Assembly: GCA_963776205.1 (NCBI GenBank)
Contig: CAVZLR010000003.1
Location: forward strand, 62,001-126,000
Length of the DNA stretch: 64,000 bases
DNA from: UBA4459 sp963776205
GTDB lineage: Bacteria; Bacteroidota; Bacteroidia; Bacteroidales; F082
Reading direction: 5' to 3'
How positions within the stretch are numbered: the stretch's first letter is position 1; the number at the start of each line of letters is the position of its first letter. This document shows, in pieces, positions 55,019-63,124 of this stretch. The position numbers and the translations under genes were made by a program. The notes under the pieces are model-generated. The model was not told where the DNA came from, did not search any database, and worked only from the letters and a program-made list of their open reading frames with translations.

Positions 55019-56053
55019 ATGATCATGGATAAAAAAAACAAACGAATTGGTATCTTAACTGCTGGTGGCGATTGTCCAGGCTTGAATGCTGCCATCAGGG
55101 GTGTGGGCAAAACTGCCATCGTAAAATACAATATGGAAGTGATTGGCTTTTCTTCAGGATTTCTGGGATTGATCAATAAGGATTATTTTAAACTTGAAGA
55201 AAAAATGTTATCCGGTATCCTGACCTTGGGTGGTACTATTTTAGGTACATCCAGGGAGAAGCCATTCAAAAAAAGCGGCCAATTATCTATCAACAAGCCA
55301 AAACTGATTAAGGAGCATTACAACCAGCTGGGGTTGGATTGTCTTGTTTGCATTGGAGGCAACGGCACTCAAAAAACTGCTGCCGGATTGGTCGAAGAAG
55401 GTTTGAATATAATCGGTTTGCCCAAAACCATTGATAACGATGTTTGGGGAACGGATGAAACTTTTGGTTTTGATTCGGCCTTATGGATCGCTACAGATGC
55501 CATCGACCGCCTGCACTCTACTGCCAACTCACACAAACGCATAATGGTTATTGAAATTATGGGGCATAACGCCGGATGGCTCACTTTATATGCGGGTATG
55601 GCCGGTGGTGGTGATGTAATTCTCATTCCGGAACTTGATTATGACATAGACAAGGTAAATAAGTATTTATTGAATCGGGCTAAAAAGAAAAAACCATATT
55701 CAATTGTTGTGATTGCGGAAGGGATTAACAAACATAAAAGAGATTCTGCTGCTACTTATATTGCTGCCCAGATTGAAAAAGGTACCCGAATTGAGACCCG
55801 AAAAACCATTCTTGGTTATATTCAGAGAGGAGGCAGCCCGTCACCCTACGACCGATTACTTGCTACTAGTTTTGGAGCGCATGCTGTTGAACTCATCGCC
55901 AAAGATGATTATGGAAAAATGGTGATTAAAAAAGGAGATTCCATTTCTGACATTCCACTATCAGAAGTTGGCAGTAATGTACGTTTGGTGCCCAAGGATC
56001 ATCCAATGATTCATAGGGCGCTTGGATTGGATATTTGCATGGGAATAAAATAA
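55019..56053 (+). CDS. pfkA: 6-phosphofructokinase, ATP-type with variant GGNGT motif
   Basis: 344 residues. Motifs in order: GGDCPGLNAAIRG at the start, CIGGNGTQKTA (about 115-125), LPKTIDNDVWGTDETFGFDSA (about 137-157) with the catalytic Asp, MGHNAGWLTLYAGMAGG, IPEL and GYIQRGGSPS. The residue corresponding to E. coli Gly104 is Gly, associated with ATP use, while the Lys in PKTIDND is of the PPi/mixed subfamily. The usual Asp of GGDGT, a magnesium ligand, is replaced by Asn. It is probably still a PFK of the long group III type. It is transcribed with the upstream symporter (5 bp). Confidence 0.87.
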   Translation: MIMDKKNKRIGILTAGGDCPGLNAAIRGVGKTAIVKYNMEVIGFSSGFLGLINKDYFKLEEKMLSGILTLGGTILGTSREKPFKKSGQLSINKPKLIKEHYNQLGLDCLVCIGGNGTQKTAAGLVEEGLNIIGLPKTIDNDVWGTDETFGFDSALWIATDAIDRLHSTANSHKRIMVIEIMGHNAGWLTLYAGMAGGGDVILIPELDYDIDKVNKYLLNRAKKKKPYSIVVIAEGINKHKRDSAATYIAAQIEKGTRIETRKTILGYIQRGGSPSPYDRLLATSFGAHAVELIAKDDYGKMVIKKGDSISDIPLSEVGSNVRLVPKDHPMIHRALGLDICMGIK

Positions 56054-56055
56054 TC

Positions 56056-57651
56056 TTAAAACCCATCCAGTTGCATCGTGACGGTGGGTATCAATAGCAA
56101 CCACCCCAAAATAATGAGTATCAGCATAAAAGGAGCAATCCATTTCACCCATTTATCGTAAGGAATTCTCGCCACACCTAACACACCTATCAATACACCT
56201 GACGTAGGCGTGATCATATTGGTAAATCCATCCCCAAACTGGAAAGCCACCACCGTTGCCTGCCTTGAAAGATTAACAAGGTCAGAAAAAGGCGCCATTA
56301 CTGGCATAGTTAGCGCAGCTTTGGCAGACCCGGAAGGGATGATTACATTGATAAAAGTCTGTATAACGTACATCACACTTACCGTTCCCAGTTTTCCCAT
56401 ACCCTCCATCGAAGTGGAAACTTTATATAAAATGGTGTCGATGATTTTTCCGTCTTCCAAAATTACCAATATACCACCCGCCAGCCCTACAACCAGCGCT
56501 GCAGATAGAATATCCCTGGACCCTTCCAGAAATTCTTTGGTGATGCGGTTCCCATTATAATTCATTGCAATTCCAGAAAAGATACCCATGGCAAAAAATA
56601 AACCGGCAATCTCTTCAATATACCAGCCATAACCCATCACACCTACAACTAAAAAAACGATGGTAAAACCCAATAGGTTTAAAACGAAAAAGTGGGCAGA
56701 TTTCCGAAGTGAAAAAATACCTGAAATAACAAAAAGTGCAGTCGCTACAGGGACCATAGGCAATGAACGGGAGGCATTCCCAATTTTCATCAGGGTCATG
56801 GGGTAATAAACTGAAAAGGCAGCCAATGCCAATGAAATAGCTACAAAAACGACCCATGCAGCTACAGGAGTATTATACTGAATGGCTTCTTCATCAACAG
56901 ATCCTCTCTTTCTCCAATATTCATCCTCTTCATATACCAATGATGATTCAGGATGTTTTTTAACTTTAGCAGCATAGCGCAATACCCAGGCAATCCCAAA
57001 AATATTCAGAACAAACCAGCAAAAAGTTCTGTATCCGAAACCAGAGAAAAGAGGTAAATCTGCAATTCCCTGCGCAATGCCAATCGTAAATGGATTTAAC
57101 ATGGCTCCTGCAAAGCCTAAGCCTGCAGCCACAAATACCATATTTACACCCACTATCGAGTCGTAACCCATAGAAATGGCCAATGGCACAAGAATTATTA
57201 TGAATGCAATGGTTTCCTCACTCATGCCGAATACGGCGCCAAAAATGCTGAAAACCAGCATCACCATAGTGATAATGATGTTATTAACGCCAACGACTCT
57301 CAGCAACTTATTTCTTTCCAGTTTCCTGGTATATTTTAAAAATGAAAGTATGCCAATATCAATGGCCTTGCTGCTGTTTACAATCCAGAACGCGCCACCA
57401 ATCATGATAATGAAAACGATAATCCCTGCCTGGTTTTCGAACCCTTTAAAAAAGGCGATAAAAATCTGCCAGGTTTGCACTTCGCTATCCATGTAATGAA
57501 AGGAATCTTTATCTATTACTGTTCTCTCAACACCATTTACTATTACTTGTTGACGGTCGTATTCACCTCCGGGAATGAACCACGTCATGATAGCACCGAT
57601 AACAATGATGGAAAAAATGATAACGTATGTGTGTGGGATTTTCCTGGTCAT
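56056..57651 (-). CDS. yfcC: YfcC family (C4-dicarboxylate carrier-like) membrane protein
   Basis: 531 residues with about 12-13 helices. The start MTRKIPHTYVIIFSIIVIGAIMTWFIPGGEYDRQ is characteristic of the YfcC/DcuC-like (Dcuc, PF03606) family. Other family segments are GMSEETIAFIIILVPLAISMGYDSIVGVNM and FGDGFTNMITPTSGVLIGVLGVARIPYDKW. Family members are annotated as putative basic amino acid or C4-dicarboxylate exchangers; YfcC itself has been tied to glyoxylate shunt or acetate metabolism in E. coli. TATCTTTG lies 21 nt upstream. Convergent with pfkA (2-bp gap). Confidence 0.85.
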   Translation of the reverse strand: MTRKIPHTYVIIFSIIVIGAIMTWFIPGGEYDRQQVIVNGVERTVIDKDSFHYMDSEVQTWQIFIAFFKGFENQAGIIVFIIMIGGAFWIVNSSKAIDIGILSFLKYTRKLERNKLLRVVGVNNIIITMVMLVFSIFGAVFGMSEETIAFIIILVPLAISMGYDSIVGVNMVFVAAGLGFAGAMLNPFTIGIAQGIADLPLFSGFGYRTFCWFVLNIFGIAWVLRYAAKVKKHPESSLVYEEDEYWRKRGSVDEEAIQYNTPVAAWVVFVAISLALAAFSVYYPMTLMKIGNASRSLPMVPVATALFVISGIFSLRKSAHFFVLNLLGFTIVFLVVGVMGYGWYIEEIAGLFFAMGIFSGIAMNYNGNRITKEFLEGSRDILSAALVVGLAGGILVILEDGKIIDTILYKVSTSMEGMGKLGTVSVMYVIQTFINVIIPSGSAKAALTMPVMAPFSDLVNLSRQATVVAFQFGDGFTNMITPTSGVLIGVLGVARIPYDKWVKWIAPFMLILIILGWLLLIPTVTMQLDGF

Positions 57652-57671
57652 AGGTAAAAGTTTTTAAGGAT

Positions 57672-57679
57672 CAAAGATA
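57672..57679 (-). promoter_or_regulatory. Putative -7 promoter element (TATCTTTG) for yfcC
   Basis: TAnnTTTG match 21 nt upstream of the ATG at 57651. Confidence 0.5.
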
Positions 57680-57715
57680 ATCTGAATATTACAAACAAGC
57701 TTGTATCTTTTAGAA

Positions 57716-57737
57716 AAGCACTAATTTTGGAGTGCTT
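57716..57737 (+). promoter_or_regulatory. Inverted repeat overlapping a -7 element upstream of the zinc-ribbon gene
   Basis: AAGCACT (57716-57722) and AGTGCTT (57731-57737) form a perfect 7-bp inverted repeat whose loop carries TAATTTTG (57722-57729), a TAnnTTTG match about 56 nt upstream of 57785. It could be an operator or a hairpin in the leader. Confidence 0.35.
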
Positions 57738-57784
57738 CTATTCAGTAGATCAAAATTAAACATGAAATAATTTTTTAATATAAC

Positions 57785-58042
57785 ATGATCGTCATTGCCG
57801 GTGCCGGACATACCACTTCTGATAAATCTTTGCTAAACGAAGACAAACACTGTTTTCATTGCAACAATACCAGCCAATGGATATTGCAAAAAACAAGACA
57901 TTTCATCACCTTATTTTTTCTTCCGGTGGCTCCCTATAAAACAGAATACACGCTGTACTGCCCTATTTGTGGTAATTCAGTAAAACTGGATAAAGAAAAA
58001 TATGATCAAATGAAAATATCCAGTTCGCAGCCTTTTAAATAA
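57785..58042 (+). CDS. Small zinc-ribbon protein
   Basis: 85 residues. It has two Cys pairs, CFHCNNTSQW (about 23-32) and CPICGNSVKL (about 59-68), that would bind one Zn2+ in a zinc-ribbon fold, with a hydrophobic middle (ITLFFLPVAPYKTEYTLY, about 41-58) typical of zinc-ribbon_15 (PF17032) proteins. Cytoplasmic. It precedes the isochorismatase-like gene by 10 bp and is probably in one transcript with it. Function unknown. Confidence 0.8.
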   Translation: MIVIAGAGHTTSDKSLLNEDKHCFHCNNTSQWILQKTRHFITLFFLPVAPYKTEYTLYCPICGNSVKLDKEKYDQMKISSSQPFK

Positions 58043-58052
58043 TATTTTTGAT

Positions 58053-58640
58053 ATGAAAAAAATCCTTTTAGTCATTACTTTATTATTATCTATATCCGCC
58101 ATAGGACAAAACAAAGAAGACATGAAAACAGCACTGCTTATCATTGACATTCAGGAATTTTACTTCGTTGAAGGAAAATCACAATTGGTTAAACCTGAAG
58201 AGGCCAGCGAGCAGGCATCAAGAGTCCTTAAGGCTTTCAGGGATAAGAATGAACTGGTAGTCCATATCCGTCACGCTTCTTCCAAAGATTCTGCAATCCA
58301 CACGAATGTAAAACCAGTAACCGGCGAAAAAATTATTACCAAGCATCATGTGAATAGCTACAAGGAAACTGATTTGTTGGACTATTTAAAACAAAACGAA
58401 ATCACAGATGTGGTTATCTGCGGTATGATGACCCATGTTTGTGTTGAGGCTGCAGCCAGGGCATCAGCCGATTATGGTTTTAAGGTAACCGTTATCAGTG
58501 ATGCCTGTGCCACAAGGAGTGTAACTTATGGTACAAACACTGTTCTGGCAAAAGATGTACACAATTCAACACTAGCTACCATACAAAGTTATTATGGCTC
58601 TATCGTAACAGTTGATGAATTTCTGGAAAGTTCAGATTAG
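58053..58640 (+). CDS. Isochorismatase-like cysteine hydrolase with signal peptide
   Basis: 195 residues. The isochorismatase-like fold follows an N-terminal hydrophobic signal (MKKILLVITLLLSISAIGQ). The catalytic set of the family is Asp32 (LLIIDIQ), Lys97 (IITKHHVNSY) and Cys130 (GMMTHVCVEAAA), with the cis-peptide region just before the Cys. Family members hydrolyse nicotinamide, carbamoyl compounds or isochorismate; this subgroup is uncharacterised. The signal would place the enzyme in the periplasm, unusual for the family; an internal Met at residue 24 could start a cytosolic form. It overlaps the convergent C69 gene by four bases. Confidence 0.85.
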   Translation: MKKILLVITLLLSISAIGQNKEDMKTALLIIDIQEFYFVEGKSQLVKPEEASEQASRVLKAFRDKNELVVHIRHASSKDSAIHTNVKPVTGEKIITKHHVNSYKETDLLDYLKQNEITDVVICGMMTHVCVEAAARASADYGFKVTVISDACATRSVTYGTNTVLAKDVHNSTLATIQSYYGSIVTVDEFLESSD

Positions 58641-60235
58641 AACTTTTCATCATATTTAGTCCACAGAAAATCGCCCAATTTTATAGCCTTTTCCATTACC
58701 GTAATTCCTTTATTACCGGAATATTCTGTCAAATAAACTTTTGCCTTTTCCGGGTCTTTTTCATATAATTCAAGCGCTTGCTGATCAATGGTTGGCAATT
58801 CATCGATGAATGATTTTTGCATGGGTACCCAAACAGCATCTACATCTTGATGCATATCGCCCCAGCGCTGAGCTGATAATGTGCCCAACCGGTTAAAAAT
58901 CCACCAGGCTGATTCCAGCGTATATCCATTTACGCGTCCCGGAGTTTTATAATAATGGGGTAGATCTGTAACACCGGCATATATCGGAACATAGATGGAT
59001 GATGCAACATTATCCATGGCTAGCCATTCAACGCCTCCAATTTCATCTGGTAACCAATCTCTTAATTGAATAATAGTGGCGTACATAGTATACCAGCGTG
59101 CAATGGTACGTTCGCCCAGCCAGCCCCAGCCGCCATTGATATTGTGTAATTTATTGGCATCATAAGGCATATGTGGATTGGCAAGTGGTGAAATAATTGT
59201 TTTGCCATCTTCATCCGTAACGGTTAAAGTTTTACGCATGTCGAAAGGCGTTCCCTGGTAATAATCTTTAAAAACACTGATTATCTTTTCCATGGTAACA
59301 AGTGTATCAGGTTTTACAGAGAAAGGATAATTCTCCGCGTTCGGATCCAATTTTAAAGAGGGGGCTAACAGATCAAAAACGCGCCATTCTCTCCTGCGTG
59401 CAGCAAGCGATGTTCTGCTTTCCGGAGCATAGGCGTAGCAAAACTGAAAAGGTTCAAGTTCCGGATCCCACCAACCATTTTCTTTGGCTACTTCAAAAAT
59501 ATTCTCTGAAGCCATAAAATAATCGGGTTTATCAAGATCGATTTCTTTGATAGTACTGGCATTGGCATTGACTCCAATATGTCCGTCAGGCACGCGTTGA
59601 GCAGCCCACACAGCACCCACTTTACCTTTTCCAGGCCCTACCACTTCAAAGTGCCATACTTCTTTTTTATCAGCTATTGTCAGGCACTCACCATAATCAT
59701 TCCAGCCATACTTTTCAAGCAGTTCACCAGCCATTTTGATGGCGCCCCTGGCTGTTGTTTCTCTTTCCAGCATCAGTAAGCATAACCTCTGGCAATCAAT
59801 AATTCCAGAATCGCTTTGCAGTTCATCCCTGCCACCAAAGGTAGATTCACCCATGGCCAGTTGTTTTTGATTCAGGCTTGGATATGCCGTATTGATATAG
59901 CCATATGTATTCTTTACCTGGGGAATTTCTCCCACTTTTTCATGTCCGTATGCAGGCATGGCGAGAGAATCATTCTGAACCCGCTTATACATAGGAACAA
60001 CCGCATCTTGTGCGTGTTTTGCCGGGGGTATTATATCAATCCACGATCTTGTTCGGTGACTGTCATCCGTATGCGATGTGATGACCGAACCGTCAACTGT
60101 GGCAAGTTTTCCAACTGTGATGGTAGTGCAACCTTCCGGAACCCCTCCCTGCCAATCGCTTTTATCGGCGGTTTGCGACATTAGAATGAAAGGAATAACC
60201 GTTAATCCTAGAACTAATTTTAATACGTTTTTCAT
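58637..60235 (-). CDS. C69 family dipeptidase
   Basis: 532 residues. Signal peptide (about 1-20) followed by an N-terminal-nucleophile hydrolase of peptidase family C69 (PF03577). The nucleophile is Cys36 in PEGCTTITVGKLATVDGS, the usual C-T/D-x-x-x-x-G-x-x-A-T-x-DGS pattern. Later segments AYPSLNQKQLAMGESTFGGR and WHFEVVGPGKG are conserved in the family. The Cys normally becomes the N-terminus after autoprocessing. It cleaves dipeptides, here probably in the periplasm. It is downstream of the GNAT gene by 8 bp and probably cotranscribed. Confidence 0.88.
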   Translation of the reverse strand: MKNVLKLVLGLTVIPFILMSQTADKSDWQGGVPEGCTTITVGKLATVDGSVITSHTDDSHRTRSWIDIIPPAKHAQDAVVPMYKRVQNDSLAMPAYGHEKVGEIPQVKNTYGYINTAYPSLNQKQLAMGESTFGGRDELQSDSGIIDCQRLCLLMLERETTARGAIKMAGELLEKYGWNDYGECLTIADKKEVWHFEVVGPGKGKVGAVWAAQRVPDGHIGVNANASTIKEIDLDKPDYFMASENIFEVAKENGWWDPELEPFQFCYAYAPESRTSLAARRREWRVFDLLAPSLKLDPNAENYPFSVKPDTLVTMEKIISVFKDYYQGTPFDMRKTLTVTDEDGKTIISPLANPHMPYDANKLHNINGGWGWLGERTIARWYTMYATIIQLRDWLPDEIGGVEWLAMDNVASSIYVPIYAGVTDLPHYYKTPGRVNGYTLESAWWIFNRLGTLSAQRWGDMHQDVDAVWVPMQKSFIDELPTIDQQALELYEKDPEKAKVYLTEYSGNKGITVMEKAIKLGDFLWTKYDEKF

Positions 60236-60243
60236 GTGCTAAA

Positions 60244-60693
60244 TTATTTATACCATTCAAAGAGTTTATAATGTTCGCCATCCATTCCGACGGCTTTATA
60301 GGTCGCTATCGCTGATTCATTTTCAGTATCGACATACAATTTAAGACCGGCAATAGTTTCATCATTTTGAACCATTTCCTGAATGGTATCGTACATTTTT
60401 CGGAAAACTCCTATTCCACGTTTTTCTGGTAAAACATAAACGGATTGAATCCAAATGAACCACTGGTTGCGCCAGTCGCTCCATTCATTTGTTAACAGAG
60501 TAGAGGCTATGACTTGCTGATCTTCTACTGCTACAAAGTATTTTCCTTTTGAAGGATCGCGAAAAACACCAAGCACGCCTTCCTCTACTGTTTTTTCATC
60601 TAAATGTAAGTCTTCTGTTTCCAATGCCATCTTCAATTGAAAATTCGCAATTACATCTTTATCTTCCTCCGTTGCTAATCTAATTTGAACCAT
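60244..60693 (-). CDS. GNAT family N-acetyltransferase
   Basis: 149 residues from the ATG at 60691-60693. Standard GNAT fold: IRLATEEDKDVIANFQ at the start, the beta-strand WIQSVYVLPEKRGIGVFRKM carrying the acetyl-CoA binding motif (R/Q-x-x-G-x-G/A, here EKRGIG, about 94-103), and LYVDTENESAIATYKAVGM at the end. Substrate unknown. TATTTTTG (minus strand, 60724-60731) lies 31 nt upstream, interleaved with the purF promoter. The C69 gene follows 8 bp downstream. Confidence 0.85.
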   Translation of the reverse strand: MVQIRLATEEDKDVIANFQLKMALETEDLHLDEKTVEEGVLGVFRDPSKGKYFVAVEDQQVIASTLLTNEWSDWRNQWFIWIQSVYVLPEKRGIGVFRKMYDTIQEMVQNDETIAGLKLYVDTENESAIATYKAVGMDGEHYKLFEWYK

Positions 60694-60702
60694 CTTTTTT
60701 AA

Positions 60703-60710
60703 TACTTTTG
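60703..60710 (+). promoter_or_regulatory. Putative -7 promoter element (TACTTTTG) for purF
   Basis: TAnnTTTG match 38 nt upstream of the purF ATG at 60749; it lies between the GNAT start and the GNAT promoter. Confidence 0.5.
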
Positions 60711-60723
60711 CCCGTACACAGAA

Positions 60724-60731
60724 CAAAAATA
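60724..60731 (-). promoter_or_regulatory. Putative -7 promoter element (TATTTTTG) for the GNAT-C69 operon
   Basis: TAnnTTTG match 31 nt upstream of 60693 on the minus strand, within the leader of purF, so the two promoters overlap and may interfere. Confidence 0.5.
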
Positions 60732-60748
60732 AACATTCTGGTATTCCG

Positions 60749-62650
60749 ATGAGCGACAGACTTACACATGAGTGTGGAATTGCATTGATCAGGTTGTTAA
60801 AACCACTTGAATTTTATCTCGCCAAATACGGAACTTCTGTGTATGGATTGCAGAAATTACACCTCTTACTTCAAAAACAGCACAATCGAGGGCAGGATGG
60901 CGCCGGTATAGCTGAAGTAAAATTGGATTTGCCTCCCGGGAAACGTTACATCAACCGGGTCCGTTCCAATGAAAGTTCTCCGATCAAATCTTTATTTAAT
61001 GAGGTGTATGATAATTTACAGAAGGCAACTAAAGACAATCCCAAACGTCTTTCCGATCCCAGTTGGCTGAAAAACAATGCTGACTTTACCGGGGAGTTAT
61101 TCTTGGGCCATTTGCGATACGGAACTTTCGGAGGTCATAGTTTGTCCAGCCTTCACCCGATGGTCCGCGAAAACAACTGGAAAACAAGAAGCCTGGTGTT
61201 AGCCGGAAATTTTAATATGACCAATAACAGCGAATTGTTTCAAACCCTTGTTGATATCGGGCAATACCCTGTTGAAACTTCTGATACAGTTACAGTATTA
61301 GAAAAAATTGGCCATTATCTTGATGAAGAAAATGAACGGCTTTATCGTTCTTTTAAAGAAGAAGGGTTTACCAAAGTAGAGACAACAGGAAAAATCATCC
61401 AGGAATTGGATGTGTTGAAAATTCTTGAAAAAGCGGCTAAAAGATGGGATGGCGGCTATGTAATCGGTGGACTTTTCGGACATGGCGATTCATTCATCAT
61501 GCGCGATCCTAATGGTATCAGGCCGGCATTTTATTATATAGATGATGAAGTGATTGTAGCTGCCTCGGAAAGACCGGTAATCCAAACCGCATTTAATGTT
61601 CCTGTAGCGGAAGTAAAAGAACTTGAACCAGGAAATGCTTTGATTATCAAAAAAGACGGATCTTCTCACTTATCCCGATTCGCTAAAAAGCAAACTATTA
61701 AGCCATGTTCTTTCGAACGAATTTATTTCTCACGGGGTACAGATAAAGACATTTACCAGGAACGAAAAAGACTTGGTGCATATTTAGCACCGGCTATCCT
61801 GGAGGAGATAAGTTATGATTTCAATAAAACTGTTTTTTCCTTTATCCCCAATACGGCATCAGTTGCCTTCCAAGGATTACTGGATGAAATACATGGTTTT
61901 AATGACCGGCTTATACAGGAAGAAATTGTGAAATCGAAATCAGCTATTTCAAAAGATAAGCTACAACAATTATTTGCTTTTAAACCACGTGTTGAAGCTA
62001 TTGCGGTGAAGGATGCCAAACTCAGGACTTTTATAACCGCTGACAAACAGCGTGATGACCTTGTAGCCCATGTGTATGATGTAACCTATGGCATTATCAA
62101 TGAGGATGAGGATACTATTGTTGTTATTGATGATTCTATTGTAAGAGGAACTACTTTAAAAAAGAGTATCATCACCATGCTTGACAGGCTGCACCCTAAA
62201 AAGATTGTTGTTGCTTCTTCGGCACCGCAAATCCGGTATCCTGATTGTTATGGTATTGATATGGCGCGATTAAATGATTTCATTGCATTTAAAGCAGCCA
62301 TAGCATTGTTAAAAGAAACGCAGCAAGACCATATTATCAATGACGTTTATAAAAAGTCGAAAGCACAGGAGAACTTACCAAAAGAAGAGATTATCAATCA
62401 CGTAAAAGAAATTTATAAACCTTTTACTGCCCAGCAGATTTCAGATAAAATAGGTGAACTGGTAAAAGCAGCTTCTGTACAGGCAGAAATCAAAATCATT
62501 TATCAAAGTATTGAAAACCTGCACAAGGCCATTCCAAACCATACAGGTGACTGGTATTTTACCGGTGATTATCCCACCCCTGGCGGAAATAAAGTAGTCA
62601 ATCAGTCATTTATCAATTACATTGAAGGTAACAATGTAAGGGCTTATTAA
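60749..62650 (+). CDS. purF: Amidophosphoribosyltransferase, long Bacteroidota form
   Basis: 633 residues, about 130-160 longer than E. coli PurF. Class II glutamine amidotransferase domain (about 9-310): nucleophile Cys9 (HECGIALI) after an eight-residue leader, GLQKLHLLLQKQHNRGQDGAG, LFLGHLRYGTFGGHS and RDPNGIRPAFY. The phosphoribosyltransferase domain (about 320-500) has the PRPP motif VVIDDSIVRGTTLKK (458-472). The C-terminal 130 residues are extra and largely helical. It makes 5-phosphoribosylamine, the first step of purine synthesis, or may be a paralogue with another role; the length is shared by one PurF class in this phylum. Confidence 0.88.
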   Translation: MSDRLTHECGIALIRLLKPLEFYLAKYGTSVYGLQKLHLLLQKQHNRGQDGAGIAEVKLDLPPGKRYINRVRSNESSPIKSLFNEVYDNLQKATKDNPKRLSDPSWLKNNADFTGELFLGHLRYGTFGGHSLSSLHPMVRENNWKTRSLVLAGNFNMTNNSELFQTLVDIGQYPVETSDTVTVLEKIGHYLDEENERLYRSFKEEGFTKVETTGKIIQELDVLKILEKAAKRWDGGYVIGGLFGHGDSFIMRDPNGIRPAFYYIDDEVIVAASERPVIQTAFNVPVAEVKELEPGNALIIKKDGSSHLSRFAKKQTIKPCSFERIYFSRGTDKDIYQERKRLGAYLAPAILEEISYDFNKTVFSFIPNTASVAFQGLLDEIHGFNDRLIQEEIVKSKSAISKDKLQQLFAFKPRVEAIAVKDAKLRTFITADKQRDDLVAHVYDVTYGIINEDEDTIVVIDDSIVRGTTLKKSIITMLDRLHPKKIVVASSAPQIRYPDCYGIDMARLNDFIAFKAAIALLKETQQDHIINDVYKKSKAQENLPKEEIINHVKEIYKPFTAQQISDKIGELVKAASVQAEIKIIYQSIENLHKAIPNHTGDWYFTGDYPTPGGNKVVNQSFINYIEGNNVRAY

Positions 62651-62659
62651 GCACTTTCT

Positions 62660-63056
62660 TTATAAGACCTTATTGATTTTTGCGGCAATTTCTAAGAAAT
62701 TCTTCATTTTCAAGTGACAATTTCGGGACTATCGAAATTCATATCACTCGACTTTATTGATTGGGATTAAATGAATGTGCGCATGAGGTACATCCAGTCC
62801 AAATACAATAATCCCTATTCGTTTGCAGGGTATCACAGTTTCAATGGCTTTTCCAACTTTTTTTAGCAAATGCAAACAGCTCTTTATAAAGTGTGTCTTC
62901 AACATCAAAAATGTAGTCAACTTCTTTTTTAGGGATTACAAGGGTATGTCCTTTTGCCAGCGGATTGATATCGAGAAACGCATAAAAATCGTTGTTCTCA
63001 GCAATTTTATAGGATGGTATTTCTCCTTTAACTATTCGTGTGAATATAGATGCCAT
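62660..63056 (-). pseudogene. HIT family protein (histidine triad), multiply frameshifted
   Basis: The ATG at 63054-63056 begins MASIFTRIVKGEIPSYKIAENN, and the frame stops at 62841 after FAKKSWKSH. With one base less in the 7-base A/T run 62858-62864 it continues GKAIETVIPCKRIGIIVFGLDV, then PHAHIHLIPINK, which holds the HIT triad. Further frame changes near 62757, 62722 and 62695 lead through SDMNFDSPE, LSLENEEF and EIAAKINKVL to the stop at 62660. The intact protein would be about 130 residues, normal for the HINT/FHIT-like nucleotide hydrolase family. It is either decayed or badly polished. Convergent to purF (9 bp). Confidence 0.8.
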
Positions 63057-63124
63057 AAAAACAGGTTTTGTTCTTTTCAAAAGTACAAAACATGCTTATT
63101 AAATGTCAATATGAATGAATGAAA

